Positions 1 to 8,588 of a stretch of 64,000 nt of DNA are shown here, piece after piece. Numbering within the stretch: the first letter of the stretch is position 1; each line of letters begins with the position of its first letter. Made by a program: the position numbers and the translations under genes. The stretch is from Prevotella sp. (GTDB lineage Bacteria; Bacteroidota; Bacteroidia; Bacteroidales; Bacteroidaceae). The DNA lies in assembly GCA_017428055.1 (NCBI GenBank), contig JAFRRN010000050.1, positions 1 to 64,000 of the forward strand, written 5' to 3'. The notes under the pieces were generated by a model. That model did no database searches and was not told the DNA's origin. It was given only the letters and a program-made list of their open reading frames with translations.

Positions 1-695
1 ACGTAACGCTGCGCCTCGGTAAGGCCATTCCCGCCATGGTCGTACAACTCCACCATCCTGCGCAACTCGCACTCGTCAAGATACACCACCTCGGGCTTCT
101 GCTTCCTGATCCTGATCTGGTCAAACGTCGTCCGCTCGATGTAGCCGTCACGCTTCGCCGCCTCCACGAACACCTTGAACACGGCAAGGTTCTTGTAGGC
201 GGTAGACTCCTTCTTGCCGCCCCTGCGCAAATGGGCAAGCAGCCGCATGCCGAAGTCGTAGTCAATCTCGCGGAACGTCAGGCCAGGCGCGAAGTCGCGC
301 AACACGCGCATCACCGTGCGATACGTGCTCAGCGTGTTGTCCTCCTTCACGCGCTGCACCTTTTTATAATAATGGTTCATGTAGTCGAGAAACGAGTCGA
401 ACTCCGAAGGACAGTCCCAGTAACGACGGAAACTCTCCTTCGTGAGACGCTCGTCACGCAAACGGGCCTTCACTAAAATGTCATTCACCTTGGAGCGCAT
501 CTGCCCGATGATCAGGTTCTTGTCGCCGGAACCCTTGCCGCGAACCAACTCGCGCTCGGCATCCCACTCGCTCTCAAGAACCTTCACGCCAGTGGCAAGG
601 CGGATGGTCTCACGACTGATGTAGACCACAACATACAGCTGCGACCTACCCTGCTTGTCACCGCCGTTGCGGCGAAACACGGATATCTTTCCCAT
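1..695 (-). CDS. Tyrosine recombinase/integrase, N-terminal part (runs off the window)
   Basis: Reading leftward from the ATG at 695, about 231 residues are open to the window edge. The protein begins MGKISVFRRNGGDKQGRSQL, followed by the arm-binding style segment LYVVVYISRETIRLATGVKV and a SAM-like core-binding helical region (SEFDSFLDYMNHYYKKV, then STAYKNLAVFKVFVEAAKRD). This layout is typical of Bacteroidales phage/ICE integrases. The catalytic domain with the R-H-R-Y residues would lie beyond position 1 and is not seen. A strong AGGAGG lies about 8 nt upstream of the ATG, which is uncommon in this phylum. The gene starts 180 bp from the 3' end of tRNA-Glu, so it probably integrates an element at that tRNA. 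Partial only because of the window edge. Confidence 0.85.
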   Translation of the reverse strand, partial: MGKISVFRRNGGDKQGRSQLYVVVYISRETIRLATGVKVLESEWDAERELVRGKGSGDKNLIIGQMRSKVNDILVKARLRDERLTKESFRRYWDCPSEFDSFLDYMNHYYKKVQRVKEDNTLSTYRTVMRVLRDFAPGLTFREIDYDFGMRLLAHLRRGGKKESTAYKNLAVFKVFVEAAKRDGYIERTTFDQIRIRKQKPEVVYLDECELRRMVELYDHGGNGLTEAQRY

Positions 696-831
696 TTTCC
701 TAACCTCCTGCTCTTTCGTGCCGACATCCGTACATGCACAGCGCCAAAAAAGCACCATCACATGCATACATCCATCGAAGCCGGCCTAACTCGCAATCAT
801 GAGGGAACAAGCTAAAAGACAGGAACTTACG

Positions 832-863
832 AAAAAAAACGGCACCCCCGAAAGACCGCCGTT
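832..863 (-). terminator. Intrinsic terminator of the tRNA operon
   Basis: On the minus strand a stem AACGGC...GCCGTT (arms 858-863 and 838-843) is followed by a run of eight T (832-839). It sits 12 bp past the 3' end of tRNA-Glu and before the integrase gene, so it should end the two-tRNA transcript. Confidence 0.75.
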
Positions 864-874
864 CCACAGATTCG

Positions 875-946
875 TAGTGGATAGGGGAATCGAACCCCTA
901 TGCCAAGATTGAGAATCTTGTATCCTAACCATTAGATGAATCCACC
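875..946 (-). tRNA. tRNA-Glu (anticodon CTC)
   Basis: A 72-nt cloverleaf on the minus strand: acceptor GGTGGAT pairs with ATCCACT (G-U at the first pair), anticodon stem CAAGA/TCTTG with loop TTCTCAA (anticodon CTC), T arm AGGGG-TTCGATT-CCCCT, discriminator A. CCA is not encoded. It follows tRNA-Ser on the same transcript. Its 3' end faces the integrase at 1-695 and is the likely attachment site. Confidence 0.95.
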
Positions 947-981
947 GTGTTATCGTTATGTTATTTGCTTTAAGTGCCTTG

Positions 982-1068
982 CGGAAGCTGGGGGATTCGA
1001 ACCCCCGGTACGTTTACACGCACGGCAGTTTAGCAAACTGCTGGTTTCAGCCACTCACCCAAACTTCC
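982..1068 (-). tRNA. tRNA-Ser (anticodon GCT)
   Basis: An 87-nt minus-strand tRNA with acceptor GGAAGTT/AGCTTCC, anticodon stem GCAGT/ACTGC with loop TTGCTAA (anticodon GCT), a long variable arm as expected for serine tRNA, T arm GGGGG-TTCGAAT-CCCCC and discriminator G. It lies 35 bp upstream of tRNA-Glu and shares its promoter and terminator. Confidence 0.95.
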
Positions 1069-1102
1069 CTTCCGTACTTGCATCAACGCTTTAATGCGGT
1101 TG

Positions 1103-1134
1103 CAAAAGTAATATTTTTTTTCATTCCCCTCAAA
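1103..1134 (-). promoter_or_regulatory. Promoter of the tRNA-Ser/tRNA-Glu operon
   Basis: On the minus strand TTTG (1131-1134), a 20-bp spacer and TACTTTTG (1103-1110) match the Bacteroidetes TTTG-N20-TAnnTTTG consensus. The predicted start of transcription is about 30 nt before tRNA-Ser. Confidence 0.8.
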
Positions 1135-1217
1135 TTATAAGGAAGTTTTTTACCACCAATTAATCTTTATTAACAAAATTGGAAATAACTCAATACCCTA
1201 TGTGTGAATAGTTATAC

Positions 1218-1700
1218 TTATTGATACATATCATTCTCCACAAATGATAGAGGCAGTAAGTCATTCACACTTTGGATGACATATACGCCTTTAGTACCAT
1301 AAAGTAAGATTCGGACGGGACTTTGGTAACGATCTTCAATTTCAAGTATCACCTGCCTACAAGCACCACAAGGCGAAACAGGCATCGGTACAAGTCCGTT
1401 CTCGTTTTTTGCAGCAATGGCAAGGGCAGTAATGGCAAATTCGGGACATTGAGCTTGCGCTGCAAAAATAGCAGTCCGTTCCGCACAAAGCCCAGATGGG
1501 AATGCTGCATTCTCCTGATTGGCACCAATCATCATCCGTCCATCAGCTAATCTGAGAGCTGCTCCCACATGGAAATGGCTATATTTGGCATAAGAGTTTG
1601 CTGTTGCCTCAATTGCCTTATCCACGAGTTCCCGATCACCAGACTCCAATTCCTCATAGGAGCAGAAAGTGATATTGATTTCAATTTTGACATTTTTCAT
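1218..1700 (-). CDS. cdd: Cytidine deaminase
   Basis: A 160-residue zinc-dependent deaminase of the pyrimidine salvage pathway, converting cytidine and deoxycytidine to uridine and deoxyuridine in the cytoplasm. The signature is plain: HVGAAL near residue 44, CAERTAIF carrying the first zinc cysteine and catalytic glutamate, and PCGACRQ with the other two zinc cysteines. Length is normal for the small tetrameric type. Its ATG overlaps the TGA of the upstream lipoprotein gene (ATGA at 1697-1700), so it is probably translationally coupled and last in the operon that starts with the TetR gene at 4488. Confidence 0.93.
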   Translation of the reverse strand: MKNVKIEINITFCSYEELESGDRELVDKAIEATANSYAKYSHFHVGAALRLADGRMMIGANQENAAFPSGLCAERTAIFAAQAQCPEFAITALAIAAKNENGLVPMPVSPCGACRQVILEIEDRYQSPVRILLYGTKGVYVIQSVNDLLPLSFVENDMYQ

Positions 1701-3148
1701 GGCTGTTTATTGTTAAGGTTTGTTTTTATCCGTTCAAAACACCCCACATCTGGCCTTTCGTCACGCATCTTTCCATCCCGGTCAAGGGGCAAAGAAGAGG
1801 TGGCATCAGCTTTGTCGATGGCAGGACTTATGCTATCAAGGTGGAAATCATACTTTTGTTTCCCATGGTCAATCTTTGCAAAATGTTTCCTCCCATACAT
1901 AGTTGTATCTTCAATGTCCTCAAAAATGACATACTTGAAGTTCACGCTGTCATCTGTTGTGATGGTTGGGGTACGAATAATGCAATGGTTAAAATGATAA
2001 TTAAAAGCCATATTGTCGTGAGGCTCTCCCATCATCTCATCATCGGAAAATCCCGTGATAAGGGAATTATGGCAGGAGAAAGATTCCAAAGGAAACTCTT
2101 TGGCACTAAACCTTAAAGCCACACCTCTATTGGAATCAAAAGGATAAAACTGTGCCAATGTAGTATTGTTGACCGACACCCTACCTCCATTAACAAAAAA
2201 GCAATCATATTGAGTGTTCGTAATTTGGCAGTTCACGATTTGAACCTGACAATAGTTAGCCCTCACCCCATACCCCTGACAATTGTGTACCGTAGAAGAA
2301 ACCAAAGAAAGCGTGCTCTTTTCCACGTCGCAAGAATCCATAACAATTCCATCGTATGTACTATGTATATCGGTGTAGTTAATAACATTCCCATACGATG
2401 ACTCATGGATGTAAATGCCCATCCATTGCCCCGACACATCGTTGTATGGCAAATAGTCGAACATATTGTCTATGCGGTCGCCACGAAGGATTACATTGGC
2501 ATCGGGTGTGCCTTCACACATCAATTTACCATAGACATCTATCCCTGCATCATTATGGAAATAAAGCGTCGTGCCAGCCCCTATCGTCAACGTGGCGAGG
2601 CTATCTACGACCAAACCACCATAGATGATAATAGGTTTATGGCTCACCAATGTCGAGTCATTTTGTATATGTACATAATTATATTGTAGTGCATCCCAAG
2701 TATAGGCATTCAGATTCACACGCTGCTGTACCCCACTCTCCAGGGTGAATAGTAAATTATCTTCTATTAATTGCGGCGTATCTTCATAGGACATTGTGGA
2801 TGTCAGTTCCACAAAAATGCGAATGCTATCTTTGTTACGCACCTCCACCTCGTTAGTTTGAAACCCATTCGTCACTCCGAGATACGTGCCATCGACATTC
2901 ACTCGAAACCCTGTTTGGTTACCATGTTCCAATCGGATGTTGGTACAACGTATGCCGTCTCCAGAACGATTGAAAGCCCATAAAGTCTTTGTGGTGGTAG
3001 GCACGTTGCTGAAAACCGTATCCAACGAAACCGTATCTGTGGTAAAAGTCAGTAAATTGCTTCTTGAAGTAGTGAACGAGTCATCATCGCTACACGAAAA
3101 GAGCAGCAACAACCCTCCAAAAAACAGAAATGTCTTCAATGTTCTCAT
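1697..3148 (-). CDS. Lipoprotein with right-handed beta-helix repeats
   Basis: A 483-residue surface or periplasmic lipoprotein. The ATG at 3148 gives a clean signal peptide with lipobox LLFSC (Cys19); a TTG further upstream at 3163 is less likely. Residues about 30-145 look like a beta-sandwich. From about 165 to 400 the chain has parallel beta-helix character (GAGTTLYFHNDAGIDVYGKL, IVMDSCDVEKSTLSLVSSTV). The end, SPAIDKADA followed by LPLDRDGKMRDERPDVGCFE, is the closing motif common in Bacteroidetes beta-helix lipoproteins. No catalytic residues of a known lyase were recognised, so the substrate is unknown. It is coupled to cdd by a 4-nt overlap and lies 51 bp after the HAD gene. Confidence 0.75.
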   Translation of the reverse strand: MRTLKTFLFFGGLLLLFSCSDDDSFTTSRSNLLTFTTDTVSLDTVFSNVPTTTKTLWAFNRSGDGIRCTNIRLEHGNQTGFRVNVDGTYLGVTNGFQTNEVEVRNKDSIRIFVELTSTMSYEDTPQLIEDNLLFTLESGVQQRVNLNAYTWDALQYNYVHIQNDSTLVSHKPIIIYGGLVVDSLATLTIGAGTTLYFHNDAGIDVYGKLMCEGTPDANVILRGDRIDNMFDYLPYNDVSGQWMGIYIHESSYGNVINYTDIHSTYDGIVMDSCDVEKSTLSLVSSTVHNCQGYGVRANYCQVQIVNCQITNTQYDCFFVNGGRVSVNNTTLAQFYPFDSNRGVALRFSAKEFPLESFSCHNSLITGFSDDEMMGEPHDNMAFNYHFNHCIIRTPTITTDDSVNFKYVIFEDIEDTTMYGRKHFAKIDHGKQKYDFHLDSISPAIDKADATSSLPLDRDGKMRDERPDVGCFERIKTNLNNKQP

Positions 3149-3199
3149 ATAACGATAACGCAATAAAAGACAAAATATTGTAAAACACCCATCCCTATG

Positions 3200-3853
3200 T
3201 CACACACTCCATGATATAGCATTCACCAATGTCTCATAATCCATTGAGAGATAATTGTGGATAACTAAGTTACAATATGGTGATATAGCATCTTCAGAAT
3301 TAGTCGTGGAAAGACCCACGACAAACATACCTGCTCCCTGGACAGAAAGTAAGCCATTAAAGCTATCCTCGAAACCCATGCAATCCTCAGGGTTACAACC
3401 TAACATAGCAGCACCCGTTAAGTAACATTCTGGCGATGGCTTGCTCTCTTTGAAAGACTCAGCGGTCAGAATCTGGTCAAAATAGTCTCGTATCTCAGAA
3501 CGATGACGGAAGACCGATTCCATCTTCATACGGTTACTGCTGGTAACTAATGCCGTCTTGATGCCATGAGTGCGAAGGTCTTCGACAAAGGAACTAAAGC
3601 CATCCACATAGTTAAAATACATCTCCCGCTCAAAGTCATTAAGCTCTTCCACAATTGTTTTCTGTGCATAGGCATTATCGGCAAAAAAGTCACCCATGAT
3701 CTGTGTCAACGTCTGACCTTTGATGACATTCTCCATCCCTTCCTTATCAGGGAAATACCGTCGCATCTGCTTACCCCAGAAGACACTGTATTGCGGTTCG
3801 GTATCAAACACCACACCGTCTAAGTCAAACAATGCCGCCTTTATTTCTTTCAT
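3200..3853 (-). CDS. HAD-superfamily phosphatase (beta-phosphoglucomutase-like)
   Basis: A 217-residue HAD subfamily IA hydrolase, likely acting on a small phosphorylated metabolite in the cytoplasm. Motif I is FDLDGVVFDTE at residues 9-19, where the first Asp is the nucleophile and the second the general acid. Motif II is LVTSSN with the serine/threonine. Motif III/IV are KPSPECYL and GFEDSFNGL. A helical cap lies between residues 20 and 90. The second Asp and the DTE context fit the phosphoglucomutase/phosphatase group, but the substrate cannot be told. Its start overlaps the stop of the TetR gene (ATGA at 3850-3853). Confidence 0.85.
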   Translation of the reverse strand: MKEIKAALFDLDGVVFDTEPQYSVFWGKQMRRYFPDKEGMENVIKGQTLTQIMGDFFADNAYAQKTIVEELNDFEREMYFNYVDGFSSFVEDLRTHGIKTALVTSSNRMKMESVFRHRSEIRDYFDQILTAESFKESKPSPECYLTGAAMLGCNPEDCMGFEDSFNGLLSVQGAGMFVVGLSTTNSEDAISPYCNLVIHNYLSMDYETLVNAISWSV

Positions 3854-4488
3854 CTACCACCTCCTTCCTCAAGCAATCGATCCATCAACTTGATACCTTT
3901 CTCTGTAGAAAAGCCACGGACAAAGAGAAAAATGATATTCCTAAAAATATGTTCAAGGCTATATTCATTATACATCCTCGACTCCATCACAAAACGAATA
4001 GCATCCTCGCCAATACGCGAGATAATATCGTAATCGATATCACTACGGAAAAAGCCCTCCTTGACACCTTCCCGAAAAAACACCACTGCCTTCTTTTGCT
4101 GTTCCACATGACGGCTACGCATATATTCCATCACTGTACGGTATCTTTTCAAATCCTCAAAAAAAACGGGATTGACATTCGAGAACTCCTTGATTTGCAT
4201 CCTGTAAAATTCCATGATGACATTCAAGGCACCATTCTCTTTCCGTGTCGTAAAAGCGTGAAGACATTCCTCCCGCCGTTTCTCCTCATGACAGATGCCC
4301 TCAAGCAGCAAAGACTGCTTATCCGAATAGATTTCATAAAGTGTTCGTTTGGATATAGAGAGAAGTCGTGCGATGTCATCCATCTTCACACTCCGGATGC
4401 CATTCCTCTTAAACTCATACATGGCAACCTCAAGAATCCTTCCCTTTAACTCCCTCCGATATTCCGTCGGATTCACTGATGTTCGCAT
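3850..4488 (-). CDS. TetR-family transcriptional regulator
   Basis: A 212-residue regulator. Residues about 12-60 form the TetR helix-turn-helix: RILEVAMYEFKRNGIRSVKM, then DDIARLLSISKRTLYEIYSD. The rest is an all-helical ligand and dimer domain without a recognised ligand. It is the first gene of a leftward operon (TetR, HAD, lipoprotein, cdd) and is divergent from the glycosyltransferase at 4576. It may control either or both promoters in the 87-bp gap; no clear palindromic operator was seen there. Confidence 0.88.
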   Translation of the reverse strand: MRTSVNPTEYRRELKGRILEVAMYEFKRNGIRSVKMDDIARLLSISKRTLYEIYSDKQSLLLEGICHEEKRREECLHAFTTRKENGALNVIMEFYRMQIKEFSNVNPVFFEDLKRYRTVMEYMRSRHVEQQKKAVVFFREGVKEGFFRSDIDYDIISRIGEDAIRFVMESRMYNEYSLEHIFRNIIFLFVRGFSTEKGIKLMDRLLEEGGGR

Positions 4489-4510
4489 ATTCTTATTCTA
4501 TGTCATGGTG

Positions 4511-4518
4511 CAAACTTA
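4511..4518 (-). promoter_or_regulatory. -7 promoter element upstream of the TetR operon
   Basis: TAAGTTTG on the minus strand fits TAnnTTTG and would start transcription about 15-20 nt before the TetR ATG. No convincing -33 element. Confidence 0.5.
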
Positions 4519-4562
4519 CAAAAAAAGACTGACACAGAAAAGAAATTATCAGATTATTTGCT

Positions 4563-4570
4563 TATCTTTG
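4563..4570 (+). promoter_or_regulatory. -7 promoter element of the glycosyltransferase cluster
   Basis: TATCTTTG is followed by CATCG and then the TTG at 4576. Transcription should begin within a few nt of that TTG, so the first glycosyltransferase mRNA looks leaderless. No -33 match was found. Confidence 0.55.
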
Positions 4571-4575
4571 CATCG

Positions 4576-5466
4576 TTGAAGTTGTCAATCATCATACCCG
4601 TTTACCAAGTTGAGCAGACACTCAGGCGTTGCATCGACAGTGTTCTCTCACAATCGTTCACTGATTGGGAGATGATTTTAGTAGATGACGGTTCCCCCGA
4701 CGGATGCCCAGACATCTGCAATGACTATTCAAATAACTATGACAAAATCATCGTTATCCACAAAGACAACGGAGGATTGAGCGACGCACGCAATGCCGGG
4801 ATCAATGTTGCCAATGGCGAATATATCACTTTCATCGATAGCGACGATTATTTGGGGGATGAAACGCTGGCAAAAATCATGATTATCATGTATAATCACC
4901 CAGAATATGACATATTGGAATATCCCGTATTCGAGCATTTCAGCCACCTGAAGAAAGAACACCACCTTACTTTTGAAAACCGCGAATATCGCGACATGCG
5001 TTCCTATTGGCTTGACGCAAAGACTTACTGCCACACGTATGCATGGAACAAGATTTACAGGAAATCGCTTTTCACTTCCGTTAAATTCCCATTCGGAAAA
5101 CTTTTTGAGGATGCTTATACTCTCCCATTGTTGTTAAAAAAGGCAAAGGTGGTTGCTACCACCGATCAAGGGATGTATTTCTACACTCACAACGCTGACG
5201 GAATCACTGTAAATGCAGACGGCAAGGCGTTGGCAGGTTTGTTGGAAGCCCACCTCAAGGTGTTGCCAGAAATGGCTGATGCCGAGTATTACGCCCACGT
5301 TTTGAACATCCAATTAGACGTTTATGAGCAGACTGGCGATGACCCGATTATTCCCATCCTACCCTACTACACCACATGGAAGCTCAAGTTGCTACACATC
5401 ATCGGAATCAAACGACTATGCAAACTGAACAAAACACTCCACTCGTTGATGAGACGGAAAAGATAA
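4576..5466 (+). CDS. Family 2 glycosyltransferase
   Basis: About 296 residues. The GT-A nucleotide-binding fold is clear: LSIIIPVYQVEQTLRRCIDS at the N-terminus, ILVDDGSPDG, GLSDARNAG and the metal-binding DSDDYL (DxD type). It should transfer a sugar from a nucleotide sugar to a cell-surface glycan at the cytoplasmic membrane; donor and acceptor are unknown. There is no ATG before the first beta strand. The start is therefore TTG at 4576 (or TTG at 4558), and the promoter -7 box at 4563-4570 favours 4576. The next gene overlaps its 3' end, so the three glycosyltransferases look co-transcribed. Confidence 0.85.
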   Translation: MKLSIIIPVYQVEQTLRRCIDSVLSQSFTDWEMILVDDGSPDGCPDICNDYSNNYDKIIVIHKDNGGLSDARNAGINVANGEYITFIDSDDYLGDETLAKIMIIMYNHPEYDILEYPVFEHFSHLKKEHHLTFENREYRDMRSYWLDAKTYCHTYAWNKIYRKSLFTSVKFPFGKLFEDAYTLPLLLKKAKVVATTDQGMYFYTHNADGITVNADGKALAGLLEAHLKVLPEMADAEYYAHVLNIQLDVYEQTGDDPIIPILPYYTTWKLKLLHIIGIKRLCKLNKTLHSLMRRKR

Positions 5467-6407
5467 GTTTCATCATCACCTATTATAATATTGATGTTGA
5501 CCTTTTACGCCAATGCGTAGATAGTATCATAGCTTTGTCACTGCGCCCATCGGAAAGGGAAATCATCATCATCGACGACGGCAGCGAAGTGAGTCCCCTC
5601 ATCGACTTGGAAACTTATAAAGACAATATTATCTACATCCGTCAACCCAACCAGGGGCTGTCCGCCGCTCGCAATGCCGGCATCCGCTATTCCACAGGTC
5701 GCTACATCCAATTTCTCGATGCCGATGACCACCTCATCCAGACAGCCTACGAGCATTGCCTCGACATTGTGAGGTACAAGAATCCCGACATTGTATTGTT
5801 CCAACTCACCAACAAAGAGCATAATGATGTCGAGGTGGCATTCGCTGGCCCTGTCGAAGGGGGCGAATACATGAGGCAAAACAACCTACGGGCATCGGCA
5901 TGTGGCTATATCTTCCGCAAGGCGACGCTGGTTAACCTTCGCTTCCGCAACGGTATCTTGCACGAGGATGAGGAGTTTACTCCCCAACTCATCCTCCGTG
6001 CCGAACGACTTTTCCACACCGAGTCGAAAGCCTATTACTACCGCAAGCGCAACAAGTCGATTACCAACAACGGTGACCTCAAATGGCGAGTGCGCCGTCT
6101 AAACGACATGGAGCAAATCATCCTTCACCTCAATGAGACGGCCGACCCCTTGCCACAGGGAGACCGCGAGGCCTTGCAACGACGCGTAGCGCAACTCACG
6201 ATGGACTATATCTATAATATCATCACCCTGACACACGACGGTTCGTATCTCGAGAAGTGCATCGACCGCTTGCACGACAAGGGATTGTTCCCCTTGCCCG
6301 ACCGTGACTACACCCGCAAATATAAATGGTTTCGCCGCCTGTCAATGACAAAGAGCGGGCGCAAGGTCCTCTTGCTCACCATTCCAAGGAAAGGAATGGT
6401 GTCTTGA
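5418..6407 (+). CDS. Family 2 glycosyltransferase
   Basis: About 329 residues from the ATG at 5418; an upstream ATG at 5376 would add 14 residues with no homologous look. The GT-A core shows ISFIITYYNIDVDLLRQCVD, IIIDDGSEVSPL, GLSAARNAG and DADDHL. The C-terminal third is basic and helical. It overlaps the upstream glycosyltransferase by 49 bp, which implies tight coupling. Likely a second transferase in the same surface-glycan pathway; substrate unknown. Confidence 0.85.
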   Translation: MQTEQNTPLVDETEKISFIITYYNIDVDLLRQCVDSIIALSLRPSEREIIIIDDGSEVSPLIDLETYKDNIIYIRQPNQGLSAARNAGIRYSTGRYIQFLDADDHLIQTAYEHCLDIVRYKNPDIVLFQLTNKEHNDVEVAFAGPVEGGEYMRQNNLRASACGYIFRKATLVNLRFRNGILHEDEEFTPQLILRAERLFHTESKAYYYRKRNKSITNNGDLKWRVRRLNDMEQIILHLNETADPLPQGDREALQRRVAQLTMDYIYNIITLTHDGSYLEKCIDRLHDKGLFPLPDRDYTRKYKWFRRLSMTKSGRKVLLLTIPRKGMVS

Positions 6408-6454
6408 CGGTATTACGTTATAACGAAATATCGACATTACGACATTACGAAAAA

Positions 6455-7567
6455 ATGAAAATCCTACTTCTCGGTGAATACAGCAACGTACATGCCACGT
6501 TGGCAGAGGGGCTGAAAGCCCTCGGGCATGAGGTGACAGTTGTCTCTAATGGCGACTTTTGGAAAGACTATCCCCGTGACATCGATCTTTCGAGGCGTTA
6601 CACCAAATGGGGAGGCATCCAATATCTCGCCAAGGTGTATTCGCTCTTGCCCAAGTTTAGGGGGTATGACATCGTGCAACTCATCAACCCGATGTTTCTT
6701 GAACTGAAAGCCAACCGCATATTCCCCATCTTTGACTACCTGAAAAAGCATAACAAAAAAGTCATCCTGGGAGCATTTGGCATGGACCATTACTGGGTAA
6801 ATACTTGCACGAACATCAAGCCCCTGCGGTACAGCGACTTCAACATCGGCGAAAAAACACGCACCGACGAGCCAGCCGTCCGCGAGCAAAAAGATTGGAT
6901 AGGCACCGACAAGGAACGGCTTAACAAACACATTGCCAACGAGTGCCATGCCATCGTGGCGGGTCTGTATGAATATCAAGTGTGTTATGAGATGTTTTTC
7001 CCGAGGAAGACGACGTTCATACCTTTCCCTATCAAGGGAGAGTTTAAGAAGAATGATGAAAAACCAAGTCCGCAACCAAGCCGCATCAAGATGTTCATCG
7101 GCATCAGTAAGGGGAGGAGCGAATACAAGGGGACGGACATCATGCTACGGGCGGCAAGGCGTGTGCAATCGAAACACCCAGACCTCGTGCAACTGCAAGT
7201 GGCAGAAGGCATCCCTTACAACCAATACAAGGAAATGATGGAGGGCAGCGACCTCATCCTTGACCAGCTATATAGCTATACACCATCGATGAACCCCTTG
7301 CTCGCCATGAGCAAAGGCATCATCTGCGTAGGCGGCGGCGAGCCAGAGAATTACGAAATCATCCATGAAGACACATTGCGTCCCATCATCAACGTATTGC
7401 CCTATGAGGAAAGCGTATTCAATGCCTTGGAAGAAATCGTGCTACATCGTGAGCGCATTCCCGAACTCAAAAGGCAAAGCATCGAGTATGTAAGGAAACA
7501 CCATGACTACATCAAAGTGGCACGACAATACGAGAACCTGTATCAAGGATACAACAATCAATATTGA
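6455..7567 (+). CDS. GT-B glycosyltransferase (group 1/GT4-like)
   Basis: 370 residues starting at the ATG at 6455 (MKILLLGEYSNVHATLAEGL). The glycine-rich first loop and LKALGHEVTVVS are typical of GT-B transferases. The C-terminal half carries FIGISKGRSEYKGTDIM and the donor-site region ending in GGGEPENYEIIHE, including the glutamates that hold the nucleotide sugar. It lies 47 bp after the second GT2 gene, in a gap holding two direct copies of CGACATTA. It ends 5 bp from the convergent glucosaminidase gene, with no separate terminator seen. Confidence 0.85.
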   Translation: MKILLLGEYSNVHATLAEGLKALGHEVTVVSNGDFWKDYPRDIDLSRRYTKWGGIQYLAKVYSLLPKFRGYDIVQLINPMFLELKANRIFPIFDYLKKHNKKVILGAFGMDHYWVNTCTNIKPLRYSDFNIGEKTRTDEPAVREQKDWIGTDKERLNKHIANECHAIVAGLYEYQVCYEMFFPRKTTFIPFPIKGEFKKNDEKPSPQPSRIKMFIGISKGRSEYKGTDIMLRAARRVQSKHPDLVQLQVAEGIPYNQYKEMMEGSDLILDQLYSYTPSMNPLLAMSKGIICVGGGEPENYEIIHEDTLRPIINVLPYEESVFNALEEIVLHRERIPELKRQSIEYVRKHHDYIKVARQYENLYQGYNNQY

Positions 7568-7572
7568 TTATT

Positions 7573-8493
7573 TCAATACACCCGAAGCTTATCACCTACC
7601 TTCAAGTCGTAATCGAGCGGCAACTTGTTTTTCTTATAGAGATACTTCACACGCATCCCATACCTTTGGGCGATGCTATACATGCTTTCCCCGGGCTGCA
7701 CGACATGCGGATGGTTCTTGTATTGCTTGGGCGCACGTTTTTGTTTCTTCTTCAAGTAGATAATCTCACCCTCCTCTATCGAATCTTTCTTTTTGCGCTC
7801 ATTGTACTTGGCAATCTTGCGGTAAGAGAGTTCTGTTTCCTCGCCAATCGACTTAAAAGTGTCTCCCTTGCGGGCGATGAGATAATAATTCTTGTTGAAG
7901 ACATGAATCGGATGGAGGCCAGTACTGCCTCGTTCCGTCTGGGTAGTGGCAGAATGCTGCACCATGAAACGGTCGTAGCTGTTTGCGCGGTCATACACAT
8001 TCAAATCATATAATTCGATGATCTGAATCAACTTCGTGGCATATTGTGGGTTGGTGGCATAGCCGCAATCCTTCAATCCCTGTGCCCAGCCTTTATAGTC
8101 TGTACGTGAAAGTTTAAACAAACGTTTGTATCGTTGTGAATTGACCAGGAACTTACTATGGTCTTCATAACTTTCCAAGGCATCCTTGTAGGCACGGAAG
8201 CACTCCCCGGCGGCATCGTCATCATGATAGGTTTTCGCTCCCGTCCACCCATGACACTTGATGCCAAAGTGGTTGTTTCCCTTTCGACATAGTTCGCTCT
8301 TCCCCGCACTGCTCTCCAAGAGTCCTTGGGCAAGGGTAATACTGGCTGGAACTTTGTATCTGAGCATCTCATAGATAGCCAAGTCCTTATATTGATAGAT
8401 GTAATCCTGGTAGTTTTGGGTTTTCTTCATCTGCGCTGAGACCGACAAGGAAACCACAATAGACATCATGAAAAAAATAATCCTGTTCATCAT
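7573..8493 (-). CDS. N-acetylglucosaminidase (GH73-like) with LysM domains
   Basis: About 306 residues, exported. A signal sequence (IIFFMMSIVVSLSVSAQ) is followed by a glucosaminidase domain at about residues 35-170: ASITLAQGLLESSAGKSELC supplies the catalytic Glu, and NHFGIKCHGWTG is the family motif. Two LysM repeats follow (YYLIARKGDTFKSIGEETEL and HVVQPGESMYSIAQRYGMRV) and bind peptidoglycan. It should cleave between GlcNAc and MurNAc during wall remodelling. The start is set by the promoter box at 8518-8525, which excludes the upstream TTG. Confidence 0.9.
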   Translation of the reverse strand: MMNRIIFFMMSIVVSLSVSAQMKKTQNYQDYIYQYKDLAIYEMLRYKVPASITLAQGLLESSAGKSELCRKGNNHFGIKCHGWTGAKTYHDDDAAGECFRAYKDALESYEDHSKFLVNSQRYKRLFKLSRTDYKGWAQGLKDCGYATNPQYATKLIQIIELYDLNVYDRANSYDRFMVQHSATTQTERGSTGLHPIHVFNKNYYLIARKGDTFKSIGEETELSYRKIAKYNERKKKDSIEEGEIIYLKKKQKRAPKQYKNHPHVVQPGESMYSIAQRYGMRVKYLYKKNKLPLDYDLKVGDKLRVY

Positions 8494-8517
8494 AAAACGT
8501 AATGACTTTGTGATTTG

Positions 8518-8525
8518 CAAAAGTA
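8518..8525 (-). promoter_or_regulatory. -7 element of the glucosaminidase gene
   Basis: TACTTTTG on the minus strand, about 25 nt before the ATG at 8493. It is divergent from the box at 8577-8584. Confidence 0.55.
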
Positions 8526-8576
8526 CGGAAAATCATAAAAAAACACAAAAACACCATGGCATTTAAGAATAATTAG

Positions 8577-8584
8577 TACTTTTG
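8577..8584 (+). promoter_or_regulatory. -7 element directly before the HPPK-like gene
   Basis: TACTTTTG ends only 4 nt before the ATG at 8589. Transcription would start at or next to the A of the start codon, which predicts a leaderless mRNA. Confidence 0.6.
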
Positions 8585-8588
8585 CAAT

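Noticed and set aside
1697-3163. Beta-helix lipoprotein as a pectate lyase
   Set aside because: It has the fold pattern but none of the PL1 motifs seen in the two true lyases in this window.
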